The notes: generated from the sequence alone by a model not told the origin. Positions 15,636 through 24,334 are shown, counted from the stretch's first letter. The stretch is DNA of 64,000 nt from Streptomyces sp. NBC_01244 (GCF_035987325.1 NZ_CP108488.1:8494001-8558000), one strand, 5' to 3'. A program made the numbers and translations.

Positions 15636-16745
15636 CTACTTGGCGCCGAGACCGGCGTCGGAAACCTCGGGCTTGCCCGCCGCCTTGAGCACCTTGTTCA
15701 GAAGCCGCAGGTCGTAGATGCCGTTCAGATCGGGCTGCTCGATGAGCTTGGCCTTGACCGCGTGGTCGGCCTGCTTCTTCAGCGTCGCCGCCAGCGGGTC
15801 GTCGGTGACCGTGAAACTCGGCCACGCCGGGTGGATGACCTCCGGGTCGAGAGGCTTGCCGGTGTCCGCCGCGAGCCTGGCGTTCGCGGAGGCCCTTGCC
15901 GCGTCCTGGTGGGAGCGGATCCACCTGTTCGTCTTCACCGTGCCGCGCAGAACGGCCTCGACCACGTCCGGGTGCTCCCTCAGGAACTTCTGCGACACGA
16001 CGATGTTCGTGATCACGAACTTGTTCTCCGGCCAGAGGAAGCCCTCGTCGAGAAGGACCTCGCCGCCCTCGGAGACGAGTTTGGAGGCGGTGGGCTCGGG
16101 CACCCAGGCGCCGTCGATGGAGCCCTGCTTGAAGGCGGCGGGGGTCAGCTTGTTGTCGGTGCGGACAACGGAGACGTCGCCCTTGCCGGACTCCGGATCG
16201 ACCTTCCATCCCTTTTCGGAGATCCAGTTGAGGAACGCCACGTCTTGGGTGTTCCCCTTCTGAGGGGTGGCGATCCTCTTGCCCCTGAGGTCGTCCAGAG
16301 TCTTGATCTTCGCCGGGTTCACCACCAGCTTCACGCCGCCGGAGGCGGAACCGGAGATGATCCGCAGGTTGGACCCCTTGGACTTCACGTAGCCGTTGAT
16401 CGAGGGGGAGGGACCGATGAACCCGATGTCGAGAGAGCCGCCGTTGAGGGCTTCGATCTCGGACGGGCCGGCGTTGAAAGACTGCGCCTTGATCGTGGTG
16501 CCGTTCAGTTCCTCGGCGATCAGGCCCTCCTGGAGACCGACCAGCGCGGTGGCGTGCGTCAGGTTCGGGAAGTAACCGATGCGGACCTCGGAGGCCGACA
16601 GCTTCTTGCCGGCACCGGCGGCGAGGTGCGTCTTGCCGTCCTCCTTCTTCGCCTCGGCAGGGTAGCCGCAGGCCGTGAGTAAAAGAGGAAGCGCCGCCGT
16701 TGCGGCGATGGCTCGCAGGGTGATGTGCGGTCTTGCGGCAGACAC
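15636..16745 (-). CDS. Aliphatic-sulfonate-type ABC substrate-binding lipoprotein (copy A)
   Basis: 369 residues. N-terminal lipoprotein signal with lipobox LLTACG (Cys26), then a mature periplasmic-binding-protein fold of the SsuA/TauA/NMT1 type (GYFPNLTHATALVG, FNAGPSEIEALNGG, FIGPSPSINGY, GAWVPEPTAS). It is expected to capture an organosulfur compound at the membrane surface. No cognate permease or ATPase is visible in the window. A near-duplicate lies at 20884-21996, and both are preceded by a leader peptide and the same promoter elements, so cysteine or sulfate status likely controls them. Confidence 0.9.
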   Translation of the reverse strand: MSAARPHITLRAIAATAALPLLLTACGYPAEAKKEDGKTHLAAGAGKKLSASEVRIGYFPNLTHATALVGLQEGLIAEELNGTTIKAQSFNAGPSEIEALNGGSLDIGFIGPSPSINGYVKSKGSNLRIISGSASGGVKLVVNPAKIKTLDDLRGKRIATPQKGNTQDVAFLNWISEKGWKVDPESGKGDVSVVRTDNKLTPAAFKQGSIDGAWVPEPTASKLVSEGGEVLLDEGFLWPENKFVITNIVVSQKFLREHPDVVEAVLRGTVKTNRWIRSHQDAARASANARLAADTGKPLDPEVIHPAWPSFTVTDDPLAATLKKQADHAVKAKLIEQPDLNGIYDLRLLNKVLKAAGKPEVSDAGLGAK

Positions 16746-17079
16746 GAAGGTGTCCCTTCACGGGGGTGGGTGTTCGGGAGCGCCGGCGGGAGGAAGGCAG
16801 GGAGGCGGGCGGCGCGACGTCGTCGACACGCACGGCACCCGCACCCCCTTCCGGCCGCCGGCGGTGGAACGCCGTAGCAGGGCCGGGCGAGGGGCAGGTG
16901 TCGGGGATGCCGCGGAGCGGACGTCGAGTCGCCGTACATCGCACGCCGTACATCGCACGCCGCGCGCGAAGGCGGCGCGGGGCCGTGGGGTCCGCCGAAG
17001 GGCTGCCCGGCTCCAGGAGAGCGGGAAGGCGAAGCGCACGACGGCGCACCGCGCGCGGAGCTAGGCCCTACGGGGGACG
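16746..17079 (-). promoter_or_regulatory. Long 5' leader of SBP copy A
   Basis: 334 nt without a supported gene between the leader peptide and the lipoprotein gene, very GC-rich and so able to fold strongly. It contains a perfect 14-bp tandem duplication (GTACATCGCACGCC at 16934-16947 and 16948-16961). Probably the attenuator or ribosome-access control zone of the mRNA; I could not assign a specific terminator/antiterminator pair. Confidence 0.5.
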
Positions 17080-17181
17080 TCAGGCAGGCTGACAGATGGC
17101 GCTGGACGTCCGGACCAGGTCGATGTACCGACGGGCAGTGAGGGAGGGCAGCAGAGGGCGCGCGTGGTGCGGTGTTTGCAC
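17080..17181 (-). CDS. Sulfur-gene leader peptide A
   Basis: 33 residues from GTG 17181 with GAGG upstream. It ends RRYIDLVRTSSAICQPA, the signature of the short actinobacterial 'putative leader peptides' (RRxIDLxRVxSAxC) found before sulfur-assimilation genes. Translation across the Cys codon near the C terminus is believed to sense cysteinyl-tRNA supply. It lies 335 nt upstream of lipoprotein copy A. It is too short to be found by size alone; a near-identical ending in leader B supports it. Confidence 0.85.
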   Translation of the reverse strand: MQTPHHARPLLPSLTARRYIDLVRTSSAICQPA

Positions 17182-17206
17182 GGCCACCTCACAACTCCCT
17201 GGTTTT

Positions 17207-17223
17207 CCGATCCGGTTGACAGG
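17207..17223 (-). promoter_or_regulatory. Sulfur-regulon dyad, site A
   Basis: CCGATC-CGGTT-GACAGG on the plus strand, 26 bp upstream of leader A. It matches sites at 22401-22417, 24481-24497 and 24615-24631 (consensus CCnAYM-n5-RRYAGG with two-fold symmetry). Candidate operator for the local Rrf2 regulator. Confidence 0.5.
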
Positions 17224-17257
17224 AATCTTGACAGGCGGGAGTCGACCGCCCAAGGGG

Positions 17258-17304
17258 TTGCCCACATGATGGACGGGCGCGTTTCACTACGTGAAACACG
17301 CAGG
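17258..17304 (-). promoter_or_regulatory. Conserved upstream block with perfect palindrome, copy A
   Basis: Contains GTTTCAC-TAC-GTGAAAC (17281-17297, perfect 7-bp arms) flanked by CCCACATGATGGACGG on one side and CGCAGG on the other. The flanking words recur at 22451-22499 and 24531-24579 about 35-45 bp beyond the dyad in each case, while the palindrome sequence differs. Candidate activator site. It could also serve the divergent MFS gene at 17438. Confidence 0.45.
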
Positions 17305-17437
17305 AGGCCCGGCAGGGATCGGGGCGACGGCGTGGCGGGCCGGTGAACCCGGCGCCGTGACCGCCGGGGCCGGCGTCCGTGATCCTTTTGGCGCAGTCCT
17401 GCGTGACCGGACGTCCCGGGGAGTCTTGACTGACGGG

Positions 17438-18631
17438 ATGGACTCCACGCCGACATCGCGGCCCTCGTCCGCCGGGTACCGCAATCTGGTCCTGGCGACC
17501 CTCGGGTTCACGCTCACCTTCTGGGCGTGGGACCTGATCGCGCCACTGGCCGGCGACTACAAGGACCGGCTCCACCTCTCCTCGTTCCAGCAGTCGCTGC
17601 TCGTCGCGGTGCCGGTGCTGGTCGGGTCGCTGGGGCGGATCCCGGTGGGCGCGCTGACCGACCGCTACGGCGCGAGGCTGATGTTCCCGGTGGTGTCCGC
17701 GCTCACCATCGTGCCCGTCCTGCTGCTGATCCCGGCGCACGAGAGCTACGGTCTGACGCTCGGGGTCGGCTTCCTGCTGGGTCTGGGCGGCACGACGTTC
17801 GCCATCGGCATCCCCCTGGTCAACTCCTGGTTCCCGCCCGACCGGCGGGGCTTCGCGCTGGGGGTCTTCGGGATGGGCATGGGCGGTGTCGCACTGTCCG
17901 GGTACGTCACACCGCGCATCGCCAAGCACGACCCCGACCTGCCCTTCCTCGTGGTGGCCCTGGCGCTCGCCGCGTACGCCGTCCTGGCTGCCCTGCTGCT
18001 CCGGGACCGGCCCGGCCGTCCCGTGCCGACGGCCTCGCTCGCCTCGCGGCTGCGCGACGCCGGGCGCCTGCGGGTGACGTGGGAGCTGGCCGCGCTCTAC
18101 GCGATCGGCTTCGGGGGGATCGTCGCGTTCGGGGTGTACCTGCCGACGTACCTGAAGACCTGGTACGGGCTGTCGGCGACCGACGCCGGTACCAAGGCGG
18201 CGGGCTTCGCCCTGGTCACGGTGGTCTTCCGGCCGATCGGCGGCTGGCTGTCGGACCGGATCCACCCGGCACAGGTCACGGCCGGGGCGCTGGGCCTGGT
18301 GGCTCTCCTCGCGATCGTGCAGGCCTTCGACCCGGCGATGAACCCGGTCGGCACGTGCGCCCTGCTCCTGATGGCGGCCGGACTCGGGACGGCCAGCGGC
18401 AGTGTCTTCGCCCTGGTCTCGCAGGTGACTCCGCAGCCGCAGGTGGGCAGCGTGACGGGCATCGTCGGAGCGATGGGCGGCCTCGGCGGCTTCGTGCCCC
18501 CGTTGGTGATGGGCGCGATCTACAGCGCGAAGGACTCCTACTCGATCGGCTTCATGCTGCTGTCGGACCTCGCGCTCGCGGGGTGCGTGTACGCCTACGG
18601 GCGGATGCGGACCGTGCGGCCCGCGTCCTGA
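17438..18631 (+). CDS. NarK/NasA-like MFS anion transporter
   Basis: 397 residues from ATG 17438; the frame is open upstream to 17291 but without a start context. Twelve predicted helices. Signatures of the nitrate/nitrite porter family are visible: GRIPVGALTDRYGAR in the loop between helices 2 and 3, GLGGTTFAIGIPLVNSWFPPDRRGFALGVFGMG, and GGWLSDRIHP. It is expected to import or export a small anion such as nitrate. It is oriented away from the sulfonate-binding gene A, across a shared ~250-nt intergenic region. Confidence 0.85.
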   Translation: MDSTPTSRPSSAGYRNLVLATLGFTLTFWAWDLIAPLAGDYKDRLHLSSFQQSLLVAVPVLVGSLGRIPVGALTDRYGARLMFPVVSALTIVPVLLLIPAHESYGLTLGVGFLLGLGGTTFAIGIPLVNSWFPPDRRGFALGVFGMGMGGVALSGYVTPRIAKHDPDLPFLVVALALAAYAVLAALLLRDRPGRPVPTASLASRLRDAGRLRVTWELAALYAIGFGGIVAFGVYLPTYLKTWYGLSATDAGTKAAGFALVTVVFRPIGGWLSDRIHPAQVTAGALGLVALLAIVQAFDPAMNPVGTCALLLMAAGLGTASGSVFALVSQVTPQPQVGSVTGIVGAMGGLGGFVPPLVMGAIYSAKDSYSIGFMLLSDLALAGCVYAYGRMRTVRPAS

Positions 18632-18654
18632 CCGACGGGACAACCGCCGGGCGG

Positions 18655-19371
18655 TCCGGCGTGGTGCTGTCCGTCTCGGGCGTGCGCGGAGTGGACCTCA
18701 CCGTCCGGGCCGGGGAGGTCGTCGGCATCGCCGGCGTCGCGGGCAACGGGCAGAGCGAGCTGATCGAGGCGCTGGCCGGGCTGCGCCCCGTGACCGCCGG
18801 CCGTGTCGAGCTGGCCGGGCGCGACATCACCCACGCGTCACCGGCCGGGCGCCGGACGGCGGGCCTGGCCTACGTACCGGAGGACCGTGCGGTGGGCACC
18901 GCGCCCGCCGCCTCCGTCGCGGAGAACCTGGCGATGGGGCACCACCGGAAATCGCTCGCCACCAGGCACGGACTACTGCGTCCCGCGGCCCTGCGCGCGC
19001 ATGCCCGGTCCCTGATCGAACGCTTCGGCATCAAGGCGCCCTCACCCGGGACCCCGGCGGGCGCCTTGTCCGGCGGCAACCTCCAGAAGCTCCTCGTGGG
19101 CCGTGAACTGGCCCATGAAGCTCCGCTGTTGCTGGTGGAACAACCCACGCGCGGCGTGGACATCGGTGCGATCCAGCAGATCCACGAACAGCTCGTCGCC
19201 TACCGGGACACGGGTCACGCCGTGCTGCTGGTCTCGGCCGAACTCACCGAGATCCGCGGCCTGTCGGACCGGATCCTGGTGATGTACGAGGGCCGGATCT
19301 CGGCCTCCTACACCCGGGACGACGCAGACGAACACACCCTGGGCCTGGCCCTGGCCGGAGCGGAGGTCTGA
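18655..19371 (+). pseudogene. C-terminal half of a nucleoside/sugar ABC ATPase
   Basis: About 238 residues match only the second nucleotide-binding domain of a two-domain RbsA/YufO-type ATPase: VRGVDLTVRAGEVVGIAGVAGNGQSELIEAL (Walker A changed to AGNGQSEL, as usual for this domain), YVPEDRAVG, LSGGNLQKLLVGREL (signature), LLLVEQPTRGVDIGA (Walker B). The first ATPase domain is absent. It begins directly after the MFS stop with no clear start or ribosome site, so it is a truncated relic. It is followed by remnants of both permeases. Confidence 0.75.
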
Positions 19372-19372
19372 C

Positions 19373-19733
19373 ATGAGCACCCTGCCCACCGGCTCCACCG
19401 GCTCCACCGGCTCCACCGGCTCCACCGGCTCCACCGGCTCCACCGGCTCAGCAGCTTGCTCCTGTCCTATCCGGCGGTCTCCTTCGCCTCCTACATGGCG
19501 CGGTATCCGCTGAAGGAACCCGGCTCCGGCCTGCCGCAGACACGGCGGCTGCCCGAAGGCGTGGAACTGCCCGCGCTCGGGCCCCGGCCGGGACCGTCCT
19601 CGCGGCCCTCTTCTTCACGGTCCTGCAGGTCGGAGGCCTGAGTATGGAGCGGGCCACCGAGGTGCCGCGCGAGCTGACCCAGGTGCTCCAGGCCCTGGTC
19701 ATCGTCCCGCTCGCCTCCGGGGCGCGAACGTGA
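19373..19733 (+). pseudogene. Remnant of first ABC permease (nucleoside type)
   Basis: Starts ATG 19373 one base after the ATPase stop with a Gly-Ser-Thr repeat, then loses frame. A recognisable permease tail is left around 19591-19733 ([30 protein letters not shown]...), matching the end of BmpA-associated permeases. Most membrane helices are missing. Frame changes and large deletions make a product very unlikely. Confidence 0.65.
19391..19449 (+). repeat. 9-bp tandem repeat GGCTCCACC
   Basis: Six exact copies (19391-19444) and a partial seventh. In frame from ATG 19373 it would encode Gly-Ser-Thr repeats. It sits at the start of the permease remnant and probably arose by slippage. Confidence 0.9.
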
Positions 19734-19743
19734 AGGCCGCCTG

Positions 19744-20049
19744 ACGTCCCTCGAAACCGACCTCTTCCTCTCGGTGCTGCGCGCGCTCACCCCGATCCTG
19801 CTCGCCGCGCTCGGCGGGGCGATCTGCGAGTGGGCCGGCGTCTTCAACATCGGCCTTGAGGGCATGATGCTGATCGGCGGGCAGTCACCGCTCGCCTACC
19901 TCTCCTGGGCCGCCGTCGCACTCACCGCCTTCGCGCTGTCCCGCCACGTGTGGGGGCTGAGGCTGCGCGGGGTCGGCGAAGCGCCCGAGGCCGCGGCGGC
20001 CCGCCGCCGTGCCACTGCCACCCGTACGAGAACCGGAGCTGTCGCATGA
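19744..20049 (+). pseudogene. Remnant of second ABC permease, internally deleted
   Basis: N-terminal part ([39 protein letters not shown]) is a clear nucleoside-permease start, but it jumps after about 40 residues to a C-terminal-like tail ([19 protein letters not shown]). Most of the protein between is missing. Its stop overlaps the next gene's ATG (ATGA at 20046), preserving the original operon junction. Confidence 0.7.
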
Positions 20050-20795
20050 CCCAGGACCTGCTGCCCCTCACCCGCGTCCCCCGCACCGGCCTGCCGGCCT
20101 CCGCGCTGGTCGTCGGCGACCGCGCGCGGGCCCAAGCCGTCGCGGGATGGCTCGAGGACGCGAAGGAGGTGTCCCACCACCGTGAGTACCGTGTGTTCAG
20201 CGGTGGTTGGCGAGGGCTCCCGGTGACGGTCGCGTCCCACGGGGTCGGCGGACCCGGCGCGATCCTGCTCTTCCAGGAGCTGGCCGACGCGGGCGTGCGC
20301 ACCCTGATCAGATGCGGTACGGCGGGTGCGATCCGTCCCGGAATCGCCGACGGGGACCTGGTGATCGCCGAGGCGGCGGTACGTGATGACGGGGTGACCG
20401 GGCAGCTGCTGCCGCCGGAGTATCCCGCGGTGTCCGCTCCCGAGGCGGTACTGGCGCTGCAGCGGGCGGCTCGCGAGGCGGGAGTACGCCACCACCGGGG
20501 CATCGTCTGGACGCGCGCCGCCTTCCAGCCGGGGCTCGTCCCCCTCCCGGCGTACGAGAAGGCCGGTGTCGCCGCGATCGAGATGGAGCTCTCCGCGCTC
20601 CTGGTGACGGCTTCGCTGCGCGGGCTGACCGCGGGCGGAGTGCTGGTGATGGACGGGGCGAACGCCGACGGCCTCGTCGACGAGGAGGCGACCGGCGGAT
20701 ACGACCCGCACCGTGAGGTGGTCGCGGACGGGGTCGCGAGGGGCAGCGCCGTGGCCCTGGAGGCGCTGCGGCTGCTCGCCGAGGCCGAGAGGTGA
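20046..20795 (+). CDS. Nucleoside phosphorylase (uridine/purine phosphorylase family)
   Basis: 249 residues. PNP/UDP-family landmarks: VVGDRARAQ near residue 20, [52 protein letters not shown], and [19 protein letters not shown] (the Glu-Met-Glu nucleoside-binding motif). It should cleave nucleosides with phosphate in the cytosol. It is the last gene of an operon whose ABC importer is eroded upstream, yet it looks intact itself. A strong hairpin follows. Confidence 0.87.
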   Translation: MTQDLLPLTRVPRTGLPASALVVGDRARAQAVAGWLEDAKEVSHHREYRVFSGGWRGLPVTVASHGVGGPGAILLFQELADAGVRTLIRCGTAGAIRPGIADGDLVIAEAAVRDDGVTGQLLPPEYPAVSAPEAVLALQRAAREAGVRHHRGIVWTRAAFQPGLVPLPAYEKAGVAAIEMELSALLVTASLRGLTAGGVLVMDGANADGLVDEEATGGYDPHREVVADGVARGSAVALEALRLLAEAER

Positions 20796-20832
20796 GCACG
20801 GGTTCAGCCGCCAAGTGAGGTGGGGGCCAACG

Positions 20833-20872
20833 CCGATGCGACGGCGGTCCGGGAGGACCGCCATCGCATCGG
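20833..20872. terminator. Bidirectional terminator hairpin
   Basis: 18-bp arms at 20833-20850 and 20855-20872 with a GGGA loop; one C/T mismatch that pairs as G-U in RNA. It lies between the convergent phosphorylase (ends 20795) and lipoprotein copy B (ends 20884). Confidence 0.85.
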
Positions 20873-20883
20873 CAGAGCGTGTG

Positions 20884-21996
20884 CTACTTGGCGCCGAGGC
20901 CGGCGTCGGAGACTTCGGGCTGGCCGGCGGCCTTGAGGACCTTGTTGAGGAGCTTGAGGTCGTAGATGCCGCCCAGGTCGGGCTGCTCGATGAGCTTGGC
21001 CTTGACCGCCCACTCGGACTGCGTCTTGAGCGTGGCGGCCAGCGGGTCGTTGGTGAGGAGGATGCTGGGCCATGCCGGGTCGATGACCTTGGCGTCGAGG
21101 GGCTTGCCGCCTTCGGCGGCGAGCTTGGCGTTCGCGGAGGCTTTGGCCTTGTCCGGGTTGGCGTTGATCCAGGCGTTGGTCTTGACGGTGCCGGTGAGTA
21201 CGGCCTCGACGACGTCGGGGTGTTCGGTGAGGAACTTCTGGGACACGATGATGTTCGTGATGACGAACTTCTTGTCGGGCCACAGGGTGGTTTCGTCGAG
21301 GAGGACGGCGCCGCCGTCGGCGACGAGTTTGGAGGCGGTGGGCTCGGGGACCCAGGCGCCGTCGATGGAGCCCTGCTTGAAGGCGTCGGGGGTGACCTTG
21401 TTGTCGGTGCGGACGACGGAGACGTCGCCCTTGCCGGATTCGGGGTCGACCGTCCAGCCCTTTTCGGCGATCCAGTTGAGGAACGCGACGTCCTGGGTGT
21501 TGCCCTTTTGCGGGGTGGCGATCTTCTTGCCCTTGAGGTCGTCCAGGGTTTTGATCTTGGCGGGGTTCACGACGAGCTTGACGCCGCCGGAGGCGGAGCC
21601 GGAGATGATCCGCAGGTTGGAGCCCTTGGACTTGACGTAGGCGTTGATCGAAGGCGAGGGGCCGATGAACCCGATGTCGAGAGAGCCGCCGTTGAGGGCT
21701 TCGATCTCGGAGGGGCCGGCGTTGAAGGACTGCGGCTTGATCGTGGTGGCGCCGAGTTCCTTGGCGATCAGGCCTTCCTGGAGACCGACCAGCGCGGTGG
21801 CGTGGGTCAGGTTCGGGAAGTAGCCGATGCGGACCTCGGAGGCCGACAGCTTCTTCGCGTCGGCGGCGACGTTCGCCTTCGCGGGAGCGTCGTCCTTCTT
21901 CGCGTCGGAACCGTAGCCGCAGGCGGTGAGCAGCAGGGGGAGCGCAGCTGTCAGGGCGATGGCACGCAGGGTGGTGAGCGGTCTTGCGGCAGACAC
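20884..21996 (-). CDS. Aliphatic-sulfonate-type ABC substrate-binding lipoprotein (copy B)
   Basis: 370 residues, lipobox LLTACG, SsuA/TauA-like fold, collinear with copy A over the full length with long identical stretches (for example SEIEALNGGSLDIGFIGPSP). Differences concentrate just after the lipobox and in the C-terminal third (MLGHAGS-side loops), so ligand preference may have diverged. It has its own leader peptide B and promoter dyad upstream, and the Rrf2 gene follows on the same strand further upstream. No transport partners are adjacent. Confidence 0.9.
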   Translation of the reverse strand: MSAARPLTTLRAIALTAALPLLLTACGYGSDAKKDDAPAKANVAADAKKLSASEVRIGYFPNLTHATALVGLQEGLIAKELGATTIKPQSFNAGPSEIEALNGGSLDIGFIGPSPSINAYVKSKGSNLRIISGSASGGVKLVVNPAKIKTLDDLKGKKIATPQKGNTQDVAFLNWIAEKGWTVDPESGKGDVSVVRTDNKVTPDAFKQGSIDGAWVPEPTASKLVADGGAVLLDETTLWPDKKFVITNIIVSQKFLTEHPDVVEAVLTGTVKTNAWINANPDKAKASANAKLAAEGGKPLDAKVIDPAWPSILLTNDPLAATLKTQSEWAVKAKLIEQPDLGGIYDLKLLNKVLKAAGQPEVSDAGLGAK

Positions 21997-22029
21997 GGAG
22001 GTGTCCTTTCACGGGTGGCGGTCGGGGAG

Positions 22030-22101
22030 GTACGGAGGGAAGTACGGAGACGGGAAGTCCGGAGACGAAGCGGTACGGAGACGAAGCGGTACGGAGACGG
22101 C
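22030..22101 (-). repeat. Imperfect tandem repeats in 5' leader of copy B
   Basis: Repeats of a CGGTACGGAGACGAAG-like unit in the untranslated region between leader peptide B and the lipoprotein gene. The rest of 21997-22272 shows no gene. Confidence 0.65.
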
Positions 22102-22272
22102 GACGCGGAGCCGTCGGCACGCGCGGCAGTCGCACCCGGCCGGGCGGCGGGATCGCTGTCGCTCGAACATGCGGGTGGTGATGTCGGCCGAGGGGCCGAG
22201 CCTGCCGACGGTGAGGGGCTGCTCGGTGCCTCGGCGGTGCTCCGCGCGGGGTGCCGGGCCCTGCGGCCGGTG

Positions 22273-22371
22273 TCAGGAAGGCTGACAGATGGCGCTGGAG
22301 GTACGGACCAGGTCGATGTGCCGGCGGGAGGTCAGGGGCAGGATCCGGCCGGCGCGCTGCAGTGTCCGCAC
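22273..22371 (-). CDS. Sulfur-gene leader peptide B
   Basis: 32 residues from GTG 22371 with GGTGAGG 5 nt upstream. C terminus RRHIDLVRTSSAICQPS is almost the same as leader A, while the N-terminal half differs, so selection has kept the ID..SAICQ end. Expected to couple translation across the Cys codon to expression of lipoprotein copy B. Confidence 0.85.
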   Translation of the reverse strand: MRTLQRAGRILPLTSRRHIDLVRTSSAICQPS

Positions 22372-22400
22372 GGCTGCCTCACCCCCTGATTCCTAGTTTT

Positions 22401-22417
22401 CCCACCTGGTTGGTAGG
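22401..22417 (-). promoter_or_regulatory. Sulfur-regulon dyad, site B
   Basis: CCCACC-TGGTT-GGTAGG, 30 bp upstream of leader B, symmetric and equivalent in position to site A. Preceded by TTTT as in site A. Confidence 0.5.
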
Positions 22418-22450
22418 CATATTGGCAGACAGGAAGACGCGCCCCAAGAG

Positions 22451-22499
22451 CATGACCACATGCTGGACGGTTGCATCTCGAGTTGTGAGAAACCGCAGG
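22451..22499 (-). promoter_or_regulatory. Conserved upstream block, copy B
   Basis: CATGACCACATGCTGGACGG followed by a CTCGAGTTGTGAG dyad and CCGCAGG, collinear with the block upstream of copy A and of the SfnB-like gene. Confidence 0.45.
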
Positions 22500-22516
22500 T
22501 GGGGGAGGGGCGGAGG

Positions 22517-22975
22517 TTAGGAATTGGTCCAGGCGTCAGGGGCGCGGGACAGGGCGGACACGTCGGGAGGCAGGTCGGACGACGCGACGTCCGCGAGCGT
22601 CACGCCGTCGAGGATCTCGCGCACGTTGGCCCGAAGGGCGATCCACAGGGGGAGGAGAGCCTGGGCGGGGCCGGTATACGCCAGGTCGGGGGGCCGGACC
22701 CCGCGCACCGAGACGAGCGGTCCGTCCACGACGCGGATGACGTCCGCGATGCTGATGGACGCGGCGGGCTTGGCCAGCCAGTATCCGCCGTTGCCGCCGC
22801 GCTGGCTCAGCACGAGACCACCTCGGCGCATGTCGTTCAGAATGCCCTCGAGGAACTTGTGCGGGATGTCCTGGGCGTCGGCGATGGCCTCGGCTTTCAG
22901 TGGCCCGTCATCCTGCGACGCGGCAAGCTGCAGTGCGGCACGTACCGCGTAGTCCGCCCTGGCTGAGATCCGCAT
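22517..22975 (-). CDS. Rrf2-family regulator (CymR-like candidate)
   Basis: 152 residues from ATG 22975. Winged-helix N terminus MRISARADYAVRAALQLAA, then IPHKFLEGILNDMRRGGLVLSQRGGNGGYWLA, a full Rrf2 domain. The C-terminal part lacks the three Cys of IscR/NsrR-type cluster binders, as expected for CymR-like regulators that sense cysteine synthesis rather than an Fe-S cluster. GGATAAT at about 22984-22990 is a good -10 box only a few bases before the start, so the mRNA may be leaderless. Its position between sulfur genes suggests it reads the shared dyad. Confidence 0.85.
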   Translation of the reverse strand: MRISARADYAVRAALQLAASQDDGPLKAEAIADAQDIPHKFLEGILNDMRRGGLVLSQRGGNGGYWLAKPAASISIADVIRVVDGPLVSVRGVRPPDLAYTGPAQALLPLWIALRANVREILDGVTLADVASSDLPPDVSALSRAPDAWTNS

Positions 22976-23095
22976 GGAGCCATTATCCCGCATGCCCGTG
23001 TCCGGCGTCCGCCGCGGGTGCGCAGCCGGCCGCGGGGGCGGGTGCGGGCACCCGCCCCGCGGCCGGGGATCCGCACCCCGCAGGGGTGCCTCGTG

Positions 23096-24334
23096 TCAGT
23101 GGAAGGCCGCCGCCACCGCGCGGTGGGAGCCGTTGAGGTAGTGCTCGCCGATGGAGCGCAGACGGTGCGCGGCGGGGTGGTGGGCCGTCAGGACGCGGGC
23201 GTTGCGCCAGAAGCGGTCCAGGCCGGGGGCATCGGCGAGTTCCAGCACCCGCGCCGTGACGTGCAGGGCGGCCTTCGACGTCACCGTCTCGGCCGTGGCG
23301 ACCAGGGCGGCGATGCCCGCGGGTTCCTCGGCATCGAGCTGCCCACCCCGGTCCAGGGCCTGCGCCATCACCTCGGTCGCGCGGTCGACCACGGCGGTGG
23401 CCGTCTGGGCGGCCGAGGCGAGTTCCCCGTACGTCAGGAAGAGGTCCGGATCCGCACCGGGCAGTCGGTATGCGTGACCGCCCCTGCTGAGGTCGCGCGC
23501 TTCGGTGAGGGCGCCCTCGACGATGCCGAGGCCGACGTGGCACAGGGCCAGCCGGAGCGCCGGATCGGCGAGTGCGGTGAAGGGGGCGGTCGGCTCCTCG
23601 TCGTACGGGCGGCGGCCCAGTACCTGGCCGGGCGTGACGGTGACCCGGTCGAAGGCCACCTCGCCGGCGCCGACCACGCGCTGCCCGAGGCGGTCGTGGG
23701 CGGGTTCGATGGTCATGCGCGGAACGCCGGGCGGGATCCGTACGACCAGGACGTCACCGGTCACCGCGCAGACGGCGTCGACCACGATCTGGTCGGCGAC
23801 GGACACCGCCGTATCCACGAAACGGCGCCCGCTGAGCACGTAGCCGGTGTTGCGGGGCTGCAGCGTGAGGTCCGGACGGCCGGTGTCGTCGTCGGGCGCC
23901 GCGGTGCGGATGGCGCCGGTCCACAGCCACTGCTCGCGAACCGACTGCTCTTCGAGGGCGGTCGCGTGGTCATGGCTCGCGTAGAAGCGTCCGCTCCACG
24001 CGTGCACGTAGTGGCGGGCGAGTACGTCTCCGACGGAGCTGTCCGCCGTGGACAGCTTCCGGATGACGGTGCATCCGGTGCGCCAGTCCGCTCCCCGGCC
24101 CGGCCCGGGCGGCGTGAGGCCGGCGGGGAGGCCGGCCTCCCGTAGCCGGGCCACCTCGTCGGTCGGCGGCCTGCCCGCCCGGTCGCGGAAGATGGCGTCC
24201 GCGGCGAGATCGTCCGCCAGGTCGTGGGCGGTGCGCAGGAATGACGCCCGGCGCTGCTCGTCGGCGGACCGGCGGCCGAGGGCGCTCGGTTTCGTCGGCA
24301 CGGGAGTCACCGACACGCCCGGGCGTCGCCGCAT
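23096..24334 (-). CDS. SfnB/DszC-like acyl-CoA-dehydrogenase-fold oxidoreductase, likely frameshifted at N terminus
   Basis: About 412 residues in frame from ATG 24334. Acyl-CoA dehydrogenase fold (RLREAGLPAGLTPPGPG, ADSSVGDVLARHYVHAW, IEPAHDRLGQRVVGAGEVAFDRVTV, YRLPGADPDLF). It resembles FMN/FAD enzymes of sulfur acquisition and sulfone/sulfonate desulfurisation more than fatty-acid enzymes. The only good ribosome site (GGAG, 8 nt) serves ATG 24384 in another frame, which stops after 25 codons at 24307. A one- or two-base indel between 24384 and 24307 would join both, so this may be a frameshift mutation or sequence error. Confidence 0.7.
   Translation of the reverse strand: MRRRPGVSVTPVPTKPSALGRRSADEQRRASFLRTAHDLADDLAADAIFRDRAGRPPTDEVARLREAGLPAGLTPPGPGRGADWRTGCTVIRKLSTADSSVGDVLARHYVHAWSGRFYASHDHATALEEQSVREQWLWTGAIRTAAPDDDTGRPDLTLQPRNTGYVLSGRRFVDTAVSVADQIVVDAVCAVTGDVLVVRIPPGVPRMTIEPAHDRLGQRVVGAGEVAFDRVTVTPGQVLGRRPYDEEPTAPFTALADPALRLALCHVGLGIVEGALTEARDLSRGGHAYRLPGADPDLFLTYGELASAAQTATAVVDRATEVMAQALDRGGQLDAEEPAGIAALVATAETVTSKAALHVTARVLELADAPGLDRFWRNARVLTAHHPAAHRLRSIGEHYLNGSHRAVAAAFH

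Noticed and set aside
17281..17297. Palindrome as a GlnR box for the NarK-like gene
   Set aside because: The half-sites (GTTTC/GAAAC) loosely recall GlnR elements, but the spacing is off and the block recurs at sulfur genes with other sequences, so no GlnR call is made.
19391..19449. Nine-base repeats as a CRISPR-like or minisatellite element
   Set aside because: There are no spacers and the units are direct tandem copies inside a decayed gene, so it is a slippage repeat.
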